15,282 bases of DNA from Nitrospirae bacterium CG1_02_44_142 (GTDB lineage: Bacteria > Nitrospirota > Thermodesulfovibrionia > Thermodesulfovibrionales > UBA1546). The notes below the pieces were generated by a model, which was not told where the DNA came from, searched no databases, and was given only the letters and a program-made list of their open reading frames with translations. The translations under genes were made by a program, and so were the position numbers. The stretch is taken from NCBI GenBank assembly GCA_001871685.1, contig MNVK01000040.1, forward strand, positions 1 to 15,282. The letters run 5' to 3'. Below are positions 7,471 through 13,804 of this stretch, piece after piece; the stretch's first letter is position 1, and the number at the start of each line of letters is the position of its first letter.

Positions 7471-9067
7471 ACACCTTCAGTTTTATTGTGAACTTCGTCC
7501 CCTTCCCCACCTCGCTGTCAACCTCTATGTCTCCGCCGTGCTCCTTTACTATCCGGTCAATAATTGCCAGGCCCAGCCCCGACCCCCGGGTCTTTGTGGT
7601 AAAAAACGGCTTAAAGATATTTTCCATATCTTCGCTGCTTATGCCCTGGCCTGTGTCTTCTACTATTATGCTTATAAAGGGGCCTTCATTCCAAGTAGTA
7701 ATCTCCACTGTATCTCCAGCCTTTGAAGCTTCCAGAGCGTTAAGCAGCAGATTAAGAAGCGCCTGCTTGATTCTTGAATAGTCGCACGGCGCCAGGGGCA
7801 GACCCCTATCAAGCAGCGCCACTATCTCAATATTTTTCTCGGCAGCCTCCTGCCTGATTAGATTAACCGTTGATTCCACTAAGGCGTTAATATCGCAAGT
7901 CTTAAGGTTGATGGGTTCAGGCTTTGAAAACCCGAGGAAATTGGAAGAGATATCGTTAAGCCTTGACACCTCTTCTTCTACTATGGAAAGAAACTCCGTA
8001 AGAATGGCTCCGTGGAAATTATTCTTCAGATAAGACGTCGCTATCTTTATGGCATTCAGAGGATTCTTGATCTCGTGGGCTACGGTTGTCGCCATCTCAC
8101 CGAGCGCCGACAGCCTCTCCATTCTCGCTTTCTCTGAATTTGCCTTTTCCAATTCCTGAAGATTATATTTTAGGTCTTTCACCATCTGATTAAAAACCTC
8201 CACAAACTCGTTAATCTCGTCACCGCATGATTCCTTGTAAACAACACATTTTCTACAATCTCCAATCTTCTGGGCAAACTGTCCCTGCACTTTGTCACGG
8301 CAGAAGGTTCCGGCTGTTGCCCAGCATCTCAGCTTTCCGTAAGAAGGGCAATCTGTCTTTTTGCAATTAAGTCTTTTCCAACACGCAACAAGTCTCGGGT
8401 TTTCTACTTCTACATTGAGATTGCCGGTCTGGATATCAAGCATTTTAGCCTTGAGCCTCTTAAGCGGTTTTGTCAAAATGTTAGAAACTATAAATGCCCC
8501 TGCTATACCGGCAGCCAACATTATAGCGGTAATCATGTAAATATATTTTTTCAGGTTCTTTAACCTGTCGTCAATTACAGTATTCATCGTACTAAGCGAG
8601 TAGGCAATAGTTGCAACTCCGAGGACCTCATTGCCGATAATAACAGGATAAGAAAACTCCTTTACCGCTTCATTTTCATAAATATATTCCCGTACTGATT
8701 CTTTAAAAAACTTATAATCTTTCGCCGTCGCATTATCTGTGCGAGCAAGCCTTGAGCCCAGCATGTGTCTCCTGGTATGCGCTACGATATTTCCTTCCTT
8801 ATCCGCTATCATTGCATATTTACATGCCGTAGCCTCAAATACCGTTTTCACAAGCTCATCAAGCCTCAGCGGGTCAAAAATAAGAAGTGATTCAACAGCG
8901 TCATGAGCAAGATTTTTGGTCATTGCAAGATTGCCCTCAAAAGCGCTCTGCTTCAATGATTCCTTCTGGTAATTAATTATCAGTGTGGCCACGCCAAGCA
9001 TAGTAAAAATAATCAGAGCGATTACCGCAATAGAGAACTTCAACCCGAGACTTAACCTACTTGTCAT
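7451..9067 (-). CDS. Membrane sensor histidine kinase with Cys-rich module inserted in HAMP
   Basis: The ATG at 9067 is chosen because an upstream in-frame TTG (9097) lies deep in the preceding gene. From this ATG the protein has 538 residues. Layout: membrane span 1 (about 11-31), a periplasmic Cache/PAS-like sensor (about 32-174; MIADKEGNIVAHT and VIIGNEVLGVATIAYS are typical), span 2 (about 175-197), and HAMP helix 1 (about 196-219). Then comes a module with eight cysteines (229, 235, 240, 248, 256, 271, 274, 281), followed by HAMP helix 2 (DEINEFVEVFNQMVKDL, 283-299). The kinase core has the phospho-accepting His331 (VAHEIKNPLNAI), the N-box NLLLNALEAS, DTGQGIS, and the FKPFFTTKTRGSGLGL lid. 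The CW...C...CP...CW...C...CxxC spacing resembles the 'two-CW' module known mainly from anaerobes, which may bind metal or an Fe-S cluster; that is not shown here. It overlaps the binding-protein gene by 11 bases and the regulator by 20, so the three form one operon. Confidence 0.95.
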   Translation of the reverse strand: MTSRLSLGLKFSIAVIALIIFTMLGVATLIINYQKESLKQSAFEGNLAMTKNLAHDAVESLLIFDPLRLDELVKTVFEATACKYAMIADKEGNIVAHTRRHMLGSRLARTDNATAKDYKFFKESVREYIYENEAVKEFSYPVIIGNEVLGVATIAYSLSTMNTVIDDRLKNLKKYIYMITAIMLAAGIAGAFIVSNILTKPLKRLKAKMLDIQTGNLNVEVENPRLVACWKRLNCKKTDCPSYGKLRCWATAGTFCRDKVQGQFAQKIGDCRKCVVYKESCGDEINEFVEVFNQMVKDLKYNLQELEKANSEKARMERLSALGEMATTVAHEIKNPLNAIKIATSYLKNNFHGAILTEFLSIVEEEVSRLNDISSNFLGFSKPEPINLKTCDINALVESTVNLIRQEAAEKNIEIVALLDRGLPLAPCDYSRIKQALLNLLLNALEASKAGDTVEITTWNEGPFISIIVEDTGQGISSEDMENIFKPFFTTKTRGSGLGLAIIDRIVKEHGGDIEVDSEVGKGTKFTIKLKVYEYAKA

Positions 9068-10700
9068 GCTTATGTATCCATTCCCTGAGGGTATCAAAAT
9101 CCTTATCGCTTGCCGGTTTAAATCCTGTTAAGTGCGCCGCCCTGAGTATTTCACCGCCTTTGAGTTCAAGCAAGTATCTTTGCACCAGAGCAATCATTTT
9201 TTCATCCGTATTCTTTGCCGCCGCAAAGGGCCAGTTCGCTATATACGGCGTTTTTGCGAGTATCCGTATCTTCCCGAGGTCTATCTCTTCTTCAAGCACA
9301 TCCAATGCGGATTCTCTCACAAAACCGGCGTCAACATTTTTTCTGTATACATTCAGTATTACCTCTTCCTGCCGCTTCCCGTCTATTATGGAAAGGTCTT
9401 TAGAAACATCAATATTATTCTCGGAAAGAAAGAGTTTCTGTGCCAGAAAGCCGCCTGCCGACTTATAAGAGACGACCATGACCTTCTTCCCCTTCAGGTC
9501 CTTAAGCGTTCTAATAGGGCTGTCTTTATGGGTTATTATGATGCCTCTGAAAATATCGCCGCTCTCCTGTAAAACAGTATTGACAAAAGCCGTTAGAAAT
9601 CCTTTATCCGCAAGCTGGATATATATGTATGGATTTGAATAAGAAAAGTCCACCTTCCCCTGCTTCACGATATCAAAAAAATCCTCAAAGTCTTTTGGAA
9701 TTACGAGTTTGAATTCATATCCTGTTTTCCGGCTAAGATATCTCATGAGCGGGTCAAACCTGTCAAAAAGGGTTATTGCGGAATAAAGAGGAAGAATCGC
9801 AACCTTCATGGAATTCCTGCCATACTCAAGATAATTTTTCCCTGTAAGGTTCCTAATCATCACTCTCACGACGTCAAAATCCCTGTCCTCTACTGATGAA
9901 AATCCATTTATCCCCTTCATCGCCTTTATCACTTCAGGATTTCTCCGGAGGGTCAAAGAGAGAAGCGCCTGTTTTATCTTATTGCGCAGCTCCTCAGGCA
10001 GGCCTGAATATGCGCATAAAGAATACTGAGGTATTGCCTCTGAGGTCTTTATAATCTTCAGGCCGTCAGGAATATACTTGACCGCAACACGTTCACTCAA
10101 CCCGCCCACATCGTGTTTCTTAGAAAGGACCGAAAGCGCAATCCGGTCCTCGTGTTCAAGATAATCTACTGCTCTAAATTCCTTCAGACTGATGCCGAGT
10201 TCTTTAAACATTACCGCAGGTATGAGATAAGAGGAGGAGGACCAGATATTTCCGAGAGCCAGCCTTCTGCCTTTAACCTCAATAATCTTGTTAACAGGAG
10301 AATCCTTTCTTGCTACAATGACACTTCTATAGGCGGCTGCTCCATCAAGTATAGCCTTTGCAATAGGCACAACCTTATACCTATTTTTAGCTTCACAGTA
10401 TGCGGACGGGTCCAGATATGCAATATGCGCCTGGCCATTGCCAATTGCATCTATAGCTTCCTGATAATTCTGCGCGACCTTTAGAAGAATCTTCCGCGAT
10501 ATTGCCTTCTCCAGATACTCTTTAAGAGGAAGGAATTTTTCATACATTGCAGGGATATTCTCTACAGGGAGAATAACGAGGACTAATGGAGAGCGGTCAG
10601 AAAAAGACGGCAGCTTATTGTCTAACTGTATTGCATAGGCGCAGGGGACAGTAATCAAGAATAAGACTAAAACAAAAAAAGACGCCCGCAATTTTCCCAT
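9057..10700 (-). CDS. Exported tandem PhnD-type substrate-binding protein (probable sensor component)
   Basis: This 547-residue protein has an N-terminal signal peptide (basic MGKLR, hydrophobic core, probable cleavage after A-Y-A at 23). Two copies of the phosphonate/phosphate-binding protein fold (PhnD, type 2 periplasmic binding) follow, at about 38-285 and 297-545. Each copy has the same landmarks: an opening strand (LVLVILPVEN and MKVAILPLYS), an 'LKEYLEK / LMRYLSRKTGY' helix, 'GNGQAHIAYLDPSAY / KQGKVDFSYSNPYIY', 'VARKDSPV / ITHKDSPI', and the later 'VKGRRLALGN / LKGKKVMVVS'. The ATG at 10700 has AGGA 7 bases upstream. No ABC permease or ATPase gene is present, and the next gene overlaps by 11 bases and encodes the kinase. 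A role in presenting a ligand to the kinase, rather than in transport, is therefore likely. The tetrathionate kinase TtrS is known to carry a PhnD-like periplasmic domain, so a sulfur oxyanion is a reasonable but unproven ligand. Confidence 0.9.
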   Translation of the reverse strand: MGKLRASFFVLVLFLITVPCAYAIQLDNKLPSFSDRSPLVLVILPVENIPAMYEKFLPLKEYLEKAISRKILLKVAQNYQEAIDAIGNGQAHIAYLDPSAYCEAKNRYKVVPIAKAILDGAAAYRSVIVARKDSPVNKIIEVKGRRLALGNIWSSSSYLIPAVMFKELGISLKEFRAVDYLEHEDRIALSVLSKKHDVGGLSERVAVKYIPDGLKIIKTSEAIPQYSLCAYSGLPEELRNKIKQALLSLTLRRNPEVIKAMKGINGFSSVEDRDFDVVRVMIRNLTGKNYLEYGRNSMKVAILPLYSAITLFDRFDPLMRYLSRKTGYEFKLVIPKDFEDFFDIVKQGKVDFSYSNPYIYIQLADKGFLTAFVNTVLQESGDIFRGIIITHKDSPIRTLKDLKGKKVMVVSYKSAGGFLAQKLFLSENNIDVSKDLSIIDGKRQEEVILNVYRKNVDAGFVRESALDVLEEEIDLGKIRILAKTPYIANWPFAAAKNTDEKMIALVQRYLLELKGGEILRAAHLTGFKPASDKDFDTLREWIHKHDK

Positions 10701-10836
10701 ATTTTTATCCTAACACAAATTGATTTTTCAAGTCCTGACCTCATGTGAAAATTGAATTACGGGAAAAACAGGCCATCCCTATTAGGATAAAGACATCATC
10801 CCAAGATGTTTTTAGGCTCCAGATGTTTATAACTGT

Positions 10837-10854
10837 TTGTCCGTAAAGGGACAA
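10837..10854. promoter_or_regulatory. Upstream activator site 1 (TTGTCC-N6-GGACAA)
   Basis: TTGTCC GTAAAG GGACAA is a perfect 6+6 inverted repeat. Its centre is about 160 bases upstream of the start expected from the -12 element, a normal position for an NtrC-type activator. It has the same arms and spacer length as the second site. Confidence 0.7.
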
Positions 10855-10867
10855 CACCTATAAAATC

Positions 10868-10885
10868 TTGTCCTCTTTGGGACAA
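10868..10885. promoter_or_regulatory. Upstream activator site 2 (TTGTCC-N6-GGACAA)
   Basis: TTGTCC TCTTTG GGACAA is a second perfect copy. Its centre is 31 bp from site 1, about three helical turns, so two dimers would sit on the same DNA face. It lies about 130 bases upstream of the predicted start. Arms are identical and spacers differ, as expected for a real dimer site rather than a duplicated segment. The nearby response regulator is the natural candidate to bind it. Confidence 0.7.
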
Positions 10886-10956
10886 CAATATTATAGATCC
10901 CATGCCTTCCCAAAGTTAAAATCTGGACAACCCCATGGATTTTAATCATTTTTTCC

Positions 10957-10969
10957 TATATCCCTGATA
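10957..10969 (-). promoter_or_regulatory. Possible IHF bending site
   Basis: Read on the minus strand, TATCAGGGATATA matches the IHF consensus WATCARNNNNTTR with one mismatch. It lies between the activator sites and the -24 element, where IHF commonly bends DNA at sigma-54 promoters. The consensus is loose and the region AT-rich, so the call is weak. Confidence 0.3.
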
Positions 10970-10980
10970 AAAAAGATAGC

Positions 10981-10996
10981 TGGCATACTGTTTGCT
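10981..10996 (+). promoter_or_regulatory. Sigma-54 (-24/-12) promoter of the sulfur operon
   Basis: TGGCAT-N5-TTGCT matches the consensus TGGCAC-N5-TTGCW with one change (C to T at the last -24 base), and GG and GC have the correct spacing. It is preceded by C and followed by T, also as in the consensus. Transcription would start near 11007, leaving a leader of about 30 bases before the GTG start. An NtrC-family activator gene lies in the adjacent divergent operon. Confidence 0.8.
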
Positions 10997-11036
10997 TCTA
11001 TTAAAAATAAAAACTTAATTAAGTGGAGGTTATCAG

Positions 11037-12467
11037 GTGGAAAACGCGGCAAATAAGAAAAAAATCTGGGCGCTTGTTATAACAGGGTTTTTCGGCATGA
11101 TAAGTATCCTGACATTTGCATACAACAATCTCTATATTTACCTTTCCGCGTATCTGTGGTTCGGATTCATATACGGAATGTGCCTGCAGTATGGCAGGTT
11201 CTGTTTTGCATCCGCATTCAGAGACCTCTTCGCTGTAGGAGTGCCGCGAATGGTCGTAGGAATCATGATAGCAACTCTACTTTTTGCCTTCGTGTCATCC
11301 TTCGTAACGGCAACCGGCTTCAGCACATTTCATCCCTCTCCTTCGGGAATACATTCGGCAATAGCAGGGCTGATATTCGGCGTAGGGATGGTCTTCGCAG
11401 GCGGCTGCGCTTCCGGTTCCCTGTATAAGACAGGAGAAGGCAATGGCGTTGCGTTTCTCGTGGTCCTGTCAATAAGCATCACCCAATCATCCTTCGCAGA
11501 TATAGGCGGATGGATGAACAAACTCGTGCCCCAGTCCTGGCACGAATCGGCAATCGCAAAAAAACTTCCGGAAGTAATCAATGCAGGCGACGGCTGGTTA
11601 GACCAGTATCTCGCAGGGTACGTATGGAATCATCCCACGGTCACCTTTGCAAAGATGGCGGGGCTGAAAAATGAGAGCTTATCAGGAGCCTTCCTGGGCA
11701 ACTTCCTGCTCGGCGTCCTTTTGCCTGCGCTGCTGCTGCTTGTCGTAGTTTATTTTATATGGGTAAGAAAAAACGTCATTAGAGATATGTCAAAGGCCGG
11801 GGTAAAGTCTATAGGCCTCAGGGAACACCGGACCGGCTTCTGGGGAATGATTCTTTCGTCAAAGAGGACTGCCATCGCAGGCCTTATTCTTGGTATTGCC
11901 TGCGGCCTTCAGATGTTTGTTATTGAAGGCTTGCGGATAAAGCTCGGCATAAGAAACGCCGGTGAGATTCTCACGCTGCTGGGCTTTGACTCCGGTATAT
12001 CGATAAGAGGCACGGTATTTGACCCGGGGTACTGGTATGTAACTACACAGGAAGCGCAATGGGTTGGATGGGTAATGCATAAACTCGGCTGGAATAACAT
12101 GGACAACATATTTTTCGGATATATAAACGGCATCCCGAACCCCGCTCTCAACCCGGCGGACTGGATGTCGCTCGCCCTCATTGGAGGCGCTGCGGTGATG
12201 GCGCTCATAAGCAATGAGTTTAAGTTTAAAAAACCAACTATGGAACTTGCAGTATGGGCCATAATTGGAGGTTTTTTAATGGGGATTGGCTCAAGGCTCG
12301 GGCTTGGCTGCAATATAGGCGCCTTCTTCGTGAGAGTTGCAAACGGCGACAGAGGCGGGTGGTTGTTTGGCATCGGGATGATTGGAGGAGCTTACATAGG
12401 CGTGAAATTTTTTAACTGGTGGACAGAAAGACAGATGGCTAAGGAAATGGCAGGGTTAGAACTATAA
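11037..12467 (+). CDS. YeeE/YedE-family (TsuA-type) sulfur compound transporter
   Basis: This 476-residue inner-membrane protein has many hydrophobic helices and belongs to the YeeE/YedE family. Members import thiosulfate (TsuA) or are linked to other sulfur and selenium species. Family hallmarks: a Cys in MCLQYGRFCFASAF (C49, C56), GGCASGSLYKTGEGN (C124) in the first half, and SRLGLGCNIGAFF (C425) in the second half. In TsuA a few conserved cysteines lie along the path and are thought to relay thiosulfate. The two-half arrangement is complete, with a hydrophilic segment at about 155-215 and a cytoplasmic stretch at about 243-275. GTG (11037) is the start, with GGAGG 7 bases before it and a sigma-54 promoter 40 bases further up. 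The next gene encodes a TusA-type carrier, the usual partner (TsuB/YeeD) of this transporter. Thiosulfate is the most likely substrate, but this is inferred. Confidence 0.9.
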   Translation: MENAANKKKIWALVITGFFGMISILTFAYNNLYIYLSAYLWFGFIYGMCLQYGRFCFASAFRDLFAVGVPRMVVGIMIATLLFAFVSSFVTATGFSTFHPSPSGIHSAIAGLIFGVGMVFAGGCASGSLYKTGEGNGVAFLVVLSISITQSSFADIGGWMNKLVPQSWHESAIAKKLPEVINAGDGWLDQYLAGYVWNHPTVTFAKMAGLKNESLSGAFLGNFLLGVLLPALLLLVVVYFIWVRKNVIRDMSKAGVKSIGLREHRTGFWGMILSSKRTAIAGLILGIACGLQMFVIEGLRIKLGIRNAGEILTLLGFDSGISIRGTVFDPGYWYVTTQEAQWVGWVMHKLGWNNMDNIFFGYINGIPNPALNPADWMSLALIGGAAVMALISNEFKFKKPTMELAVWAIIGGFLMGIGSRLGLGCNIGAFFVRVANGDRGGWLFGIGMIGGAYIGVKFFNWWTERQMAKEMAGLEL

Positions 12468-12490
12468 ATTAATTAAAAGAGGAGGCAATA

Positions 12491-12745
12491 ATGGCCGTAA
12501 AATTTGATAAAAAAAGAGAAGGTGTTTATTCGTTGGACTGCACTGGCTATGTCTGCCCTCATCCGCAGATATACACAAAGAAGATGCTCGAAAAAATCAA
12601 AAAAGGAGATATTCTTGAAGTAACTTTTGACAATCCTTCATCCTCTGAATCTATCTCTGCAATGTGTAATGCGATAGGCAATGAGATTATAGAGAAAAAG
12701 GCAGATGGAGGCAAATTTATCTACACGATAAGGAAGGCGGCATGA
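12491..12745 (+). CDS. TusA/SirA-type sulfur carrier (TsuB/YeeD-like)
   Basis: This is an 84-residue cytoplasmic sulfurtransferase of the TusA family. The signature LDCTGYVCPHP contains the CPxP motif with the persulfide-forming Cys22; an additional Cys17 sits five residues before it. The rest follows the family: an 'IYTKKMLEKIKKGDILEV' helix-strand, the 'FDNPSSSESISAMCNAIGNEI' segment and a final strand. Such proteins accept sulfur from transporters or rhodaneses and pass it on as a persulfide. It follows the transporter by 23 bases with a GAGGAGG ribosome site, so it is probably the partner that takes up imported thiosulfate sulfur. Confidence 0.9.
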   Translation: MAVKFDKKREGVYSLDCTGYVCPHPQIYTKKMLEKIKKGDILEVTFDNPSSSESISAMCNAIGNEIIEKKADGGKFIYTIRKAA

Positions 12746-12773
12746 ACCCTATCTTTAAAAAGGAGGACAGCGC

Positions 12774-12965
12774 ATGGATAGGACTTTATTAATTGTAATT
12801 ATTCTGACTACCCTTTTTACCGGTTTTCTGATTGGCTACAGCATACCGCCGTATATTCAGGCGGGGGTTTTCAGTGAAAGAAAAGAAAAAGGAGTCGAAT
12901 CTCAGATAGATAAAAAGATGGAACAATATTACAAAGACCTGTCAAAGAGCGAAGAAAAAGAATAA
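12774..12965 (+). CDS. Small single-span membrane protein A
   Basis: The 63-residue protein has a hydrophobic N-terminal helix (about 4-25), a short linker with PPYIQAG, and a charged C-terminal tail ending YYKDLSKSEEKE. I do not recognise a family. The helix could be an uncleaved signal anchor, leaving the tail on one face of the membrane. The ATG has a strong AAGGAGG site. The following gene has the same design and similar text (FxIG/LAG after the helix, an aromatic/acidic tail), so the two look like diverged duplicates. Placement between the TusA-like and UspA genes suggests a role in the sulfur operon, perhaps as a membrane anchor for the sulfur carrier or a transporter subunit. This is speculation from position only. 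Confidence 0.75.
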   Translation: MDRTLLIVIILTTLFTGFLIGYSIPPYIQAGVFSERKEKGVESQIDKKMEQYYKDLSKSEEKE

Positions 12966-12988
12966 AAGCTGCTGAGGGAGGAATAGGA

Positions 12989-13198
12989 ATGGGAACAAAA
13001 TGGATTCTAATTATGCTGATTATCTTTATCATCGGAACTCTTGCCGGTTTCAGAGCGTCTCACGTTACCGGAATACAGCCGGGCTATTTTGAGAAACAAG
13101 AGGCCCCGGCCTACGGCGCCTCCGAAGAGAAAGCAATCGGCGCAGAACTGGGCAAGGAGTATGAGGAACATTTCAGGGATATGTATAAAGAAGAATAA
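12989..13198 (+). CDS. Small single-span membrane protein B
   Basis: The 69-residue protein has an N-terminal hydrophobic helix (about 4-22, WILIMLIIFIIGTLAGF), a linker with IQPGYF and a mostly acidic C-terminal half ending in YEEHFRDMYKEE. It follows membrane protein A by 23 bases with a GGAGG-like ribosome site and has the same size and plan. A Gly-Phe/Tyr step after the helix, a Pro-Tyr/Tyr-Phe turn and an aromatic-acidic tail are shared. No known domain is seen and there are no cysteines, so direct sulfur chemistry is unlikely. A structural or adaptor role at the inner membrane is the most that can be suggested. Confidence 0.75.
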   Translation: MGTKWILIMLIIFIIGTLAGFRASHVTGIQPGYFEKQEAPAYGASEEKAIGAELGKEYEEHFRDMYKEE

Positions 13199-13213
13199 TT
13201 CGTGAGGTGAAAA

Positions 13214-13675
13214 ATGAAAAAAGTTCTTATTGCAGTAGATGACAGCCGGGGTTCCAATGCCGCAATAAATAGATTCACTGAACTTTTTGGATGCCGTATT
13301 CCGGAAACAGTGCTTTTATTATATGTGCAGAAAATAGAAGGCCGCTCTCTGATGGACGAGATGCTCGGAGACGCAGAAATGTCAACGCTCAAGGAAATGC
13401 TTAAGAGCACAGAGTATCAGAAGGCGCTGGACAAAAAAGCTGAAAAGGTTATTTCTTACCACAGAAAAATCCTTGAAGAAAAAGGCATAAAAGGAATAAA
13501 GACAATCGTTAAAGAGGGGCATCCTGCCGATGAAATCCTTAAAACTGCAAAAGAAGAAAATGCCGAAATGATTATCATCGGCTCAAGAGGCCACAGGATG
13601 CACACATTGCTGATGGGCAGCGTAAGCAGAGAAGTTGCAAACGGGTCCGAGATACCGGTGCTTCTTATAAGATGA
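13214..13675 (+). CDS. Universal stress protein, UspA family
   Basis: The 153-residue protein has the single Usp domain: the opening strand KKVLIAVDDS with the Asp pair, a central helical region, VKEGHPADEILKTAKEENAEMIIIGSRGH, and the C-terminal GSVSREV...IPVLLIR. The nucleotide loop is G123-S-R-G126-(8 residues)-G135-S136. ATP-binding members usually have nine residues in that gap, so binding may be altered, but the motif is otherwise intact. Usp proteins are small cytoplasmic dimers that bind ATP or other ligands and modulate partners under stress. It starts 15 bases after membrane protein B with GAGGTG before the ATG, so it is part of the same transcript. It may regulate the transporter or sulfur flow; this is inferred from position. 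Confidence 0.9.
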   Translation: MKKVLIAVDDSRGSNAAINRFTELFGCRIPETVLLLYVQKIEGRSLMDEMLGDAEMSTLKEMLKSTEYQKALDKKAEKVISYHRKILEEKGIKGIKTIVKEGHPADEILKTAKEENAEMIIIGSRGHRMHTLLMGSVSREVANGSEIPVLLIR

Positions 13676-13696
13676 ATCTATTGCGGCAATTTAAAG

Positions 13697-13724
13697 GGCG
13701 GCGGCTACTAACAGGCGGCGGCTA
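13697..13724 (+). repeat. Short direct repeat before the rhodanese gene
   Basis: GGCGGCGGCTA occurs at 13697-13707 and again at 13714-13724 (period 17), with CTAACA following or overlapping both. It lies in the 129-base gap between the UspA and rhodanese genes. Just downstream (13737-13743) is a good ribosome-site sequence, AAGGAGG, that serves no evident gene. The leader could carry an RNA structure or the remains of a small gene. Confidence 0.5.
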
Positions 13725-13804
13725 ACAGCCCAAACAAAGGAGGTGAACGGCAGAAGCCTTAACCTGTTCGTGAATTAATAAAACTTTTAAAAGGAGGTAT
13801 CGCT

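Larger units (their letters stand above)
10701..11036. other. Divergent regulatory region between signalling and sulfur operons
   Basis: This is a 336-bp non-coding stretch. It holds two TTGTCC-N6-GGACAA palindromes (10837-10854, 10868-10885), a possible IHF site (10957-10969), a sigma-54 promoter (10981-10996) and the GGAGG ribosome site (11025-11029) of the transporter. A single GGACAA half-site lies at 10925-10930. For the divergent signalling operon I see the ribosome site (AGGA, read on minus) but no convincing -35/-10 or -24/-12 promoter. A 5-bp inverted repeat ACATC...GATGT near 10791-10810 is probably chance. Confidence 0.8.

Noticed and set aside
7403..7726. Plus-strand frames opposite the kinase and regulator
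   Set aside because: They are antisense to well-conserved kinase and receiver domains and have no family features.
9068..9097. TTG at 9097 as the histidine kinase start
   Set aside because: It lies inside the binding-protein gene with a ribosome-like sequence too close to it; the ATG at 9067 directly precedes the typical basic residue and membrane helix.
10925..10930. Third GGACAA copy as another activator site
   Set aside because: The matching TTGTCC arm is absent and spacing to site 2 is out of step; at most a half-site.
13743..13778. 11-codon leader peptide starting at the GTG within AAGGAGGTG before the rhodanese gene
   Set aside because: The GTG overlaps its own ribosome site, so initiation there is not credible.
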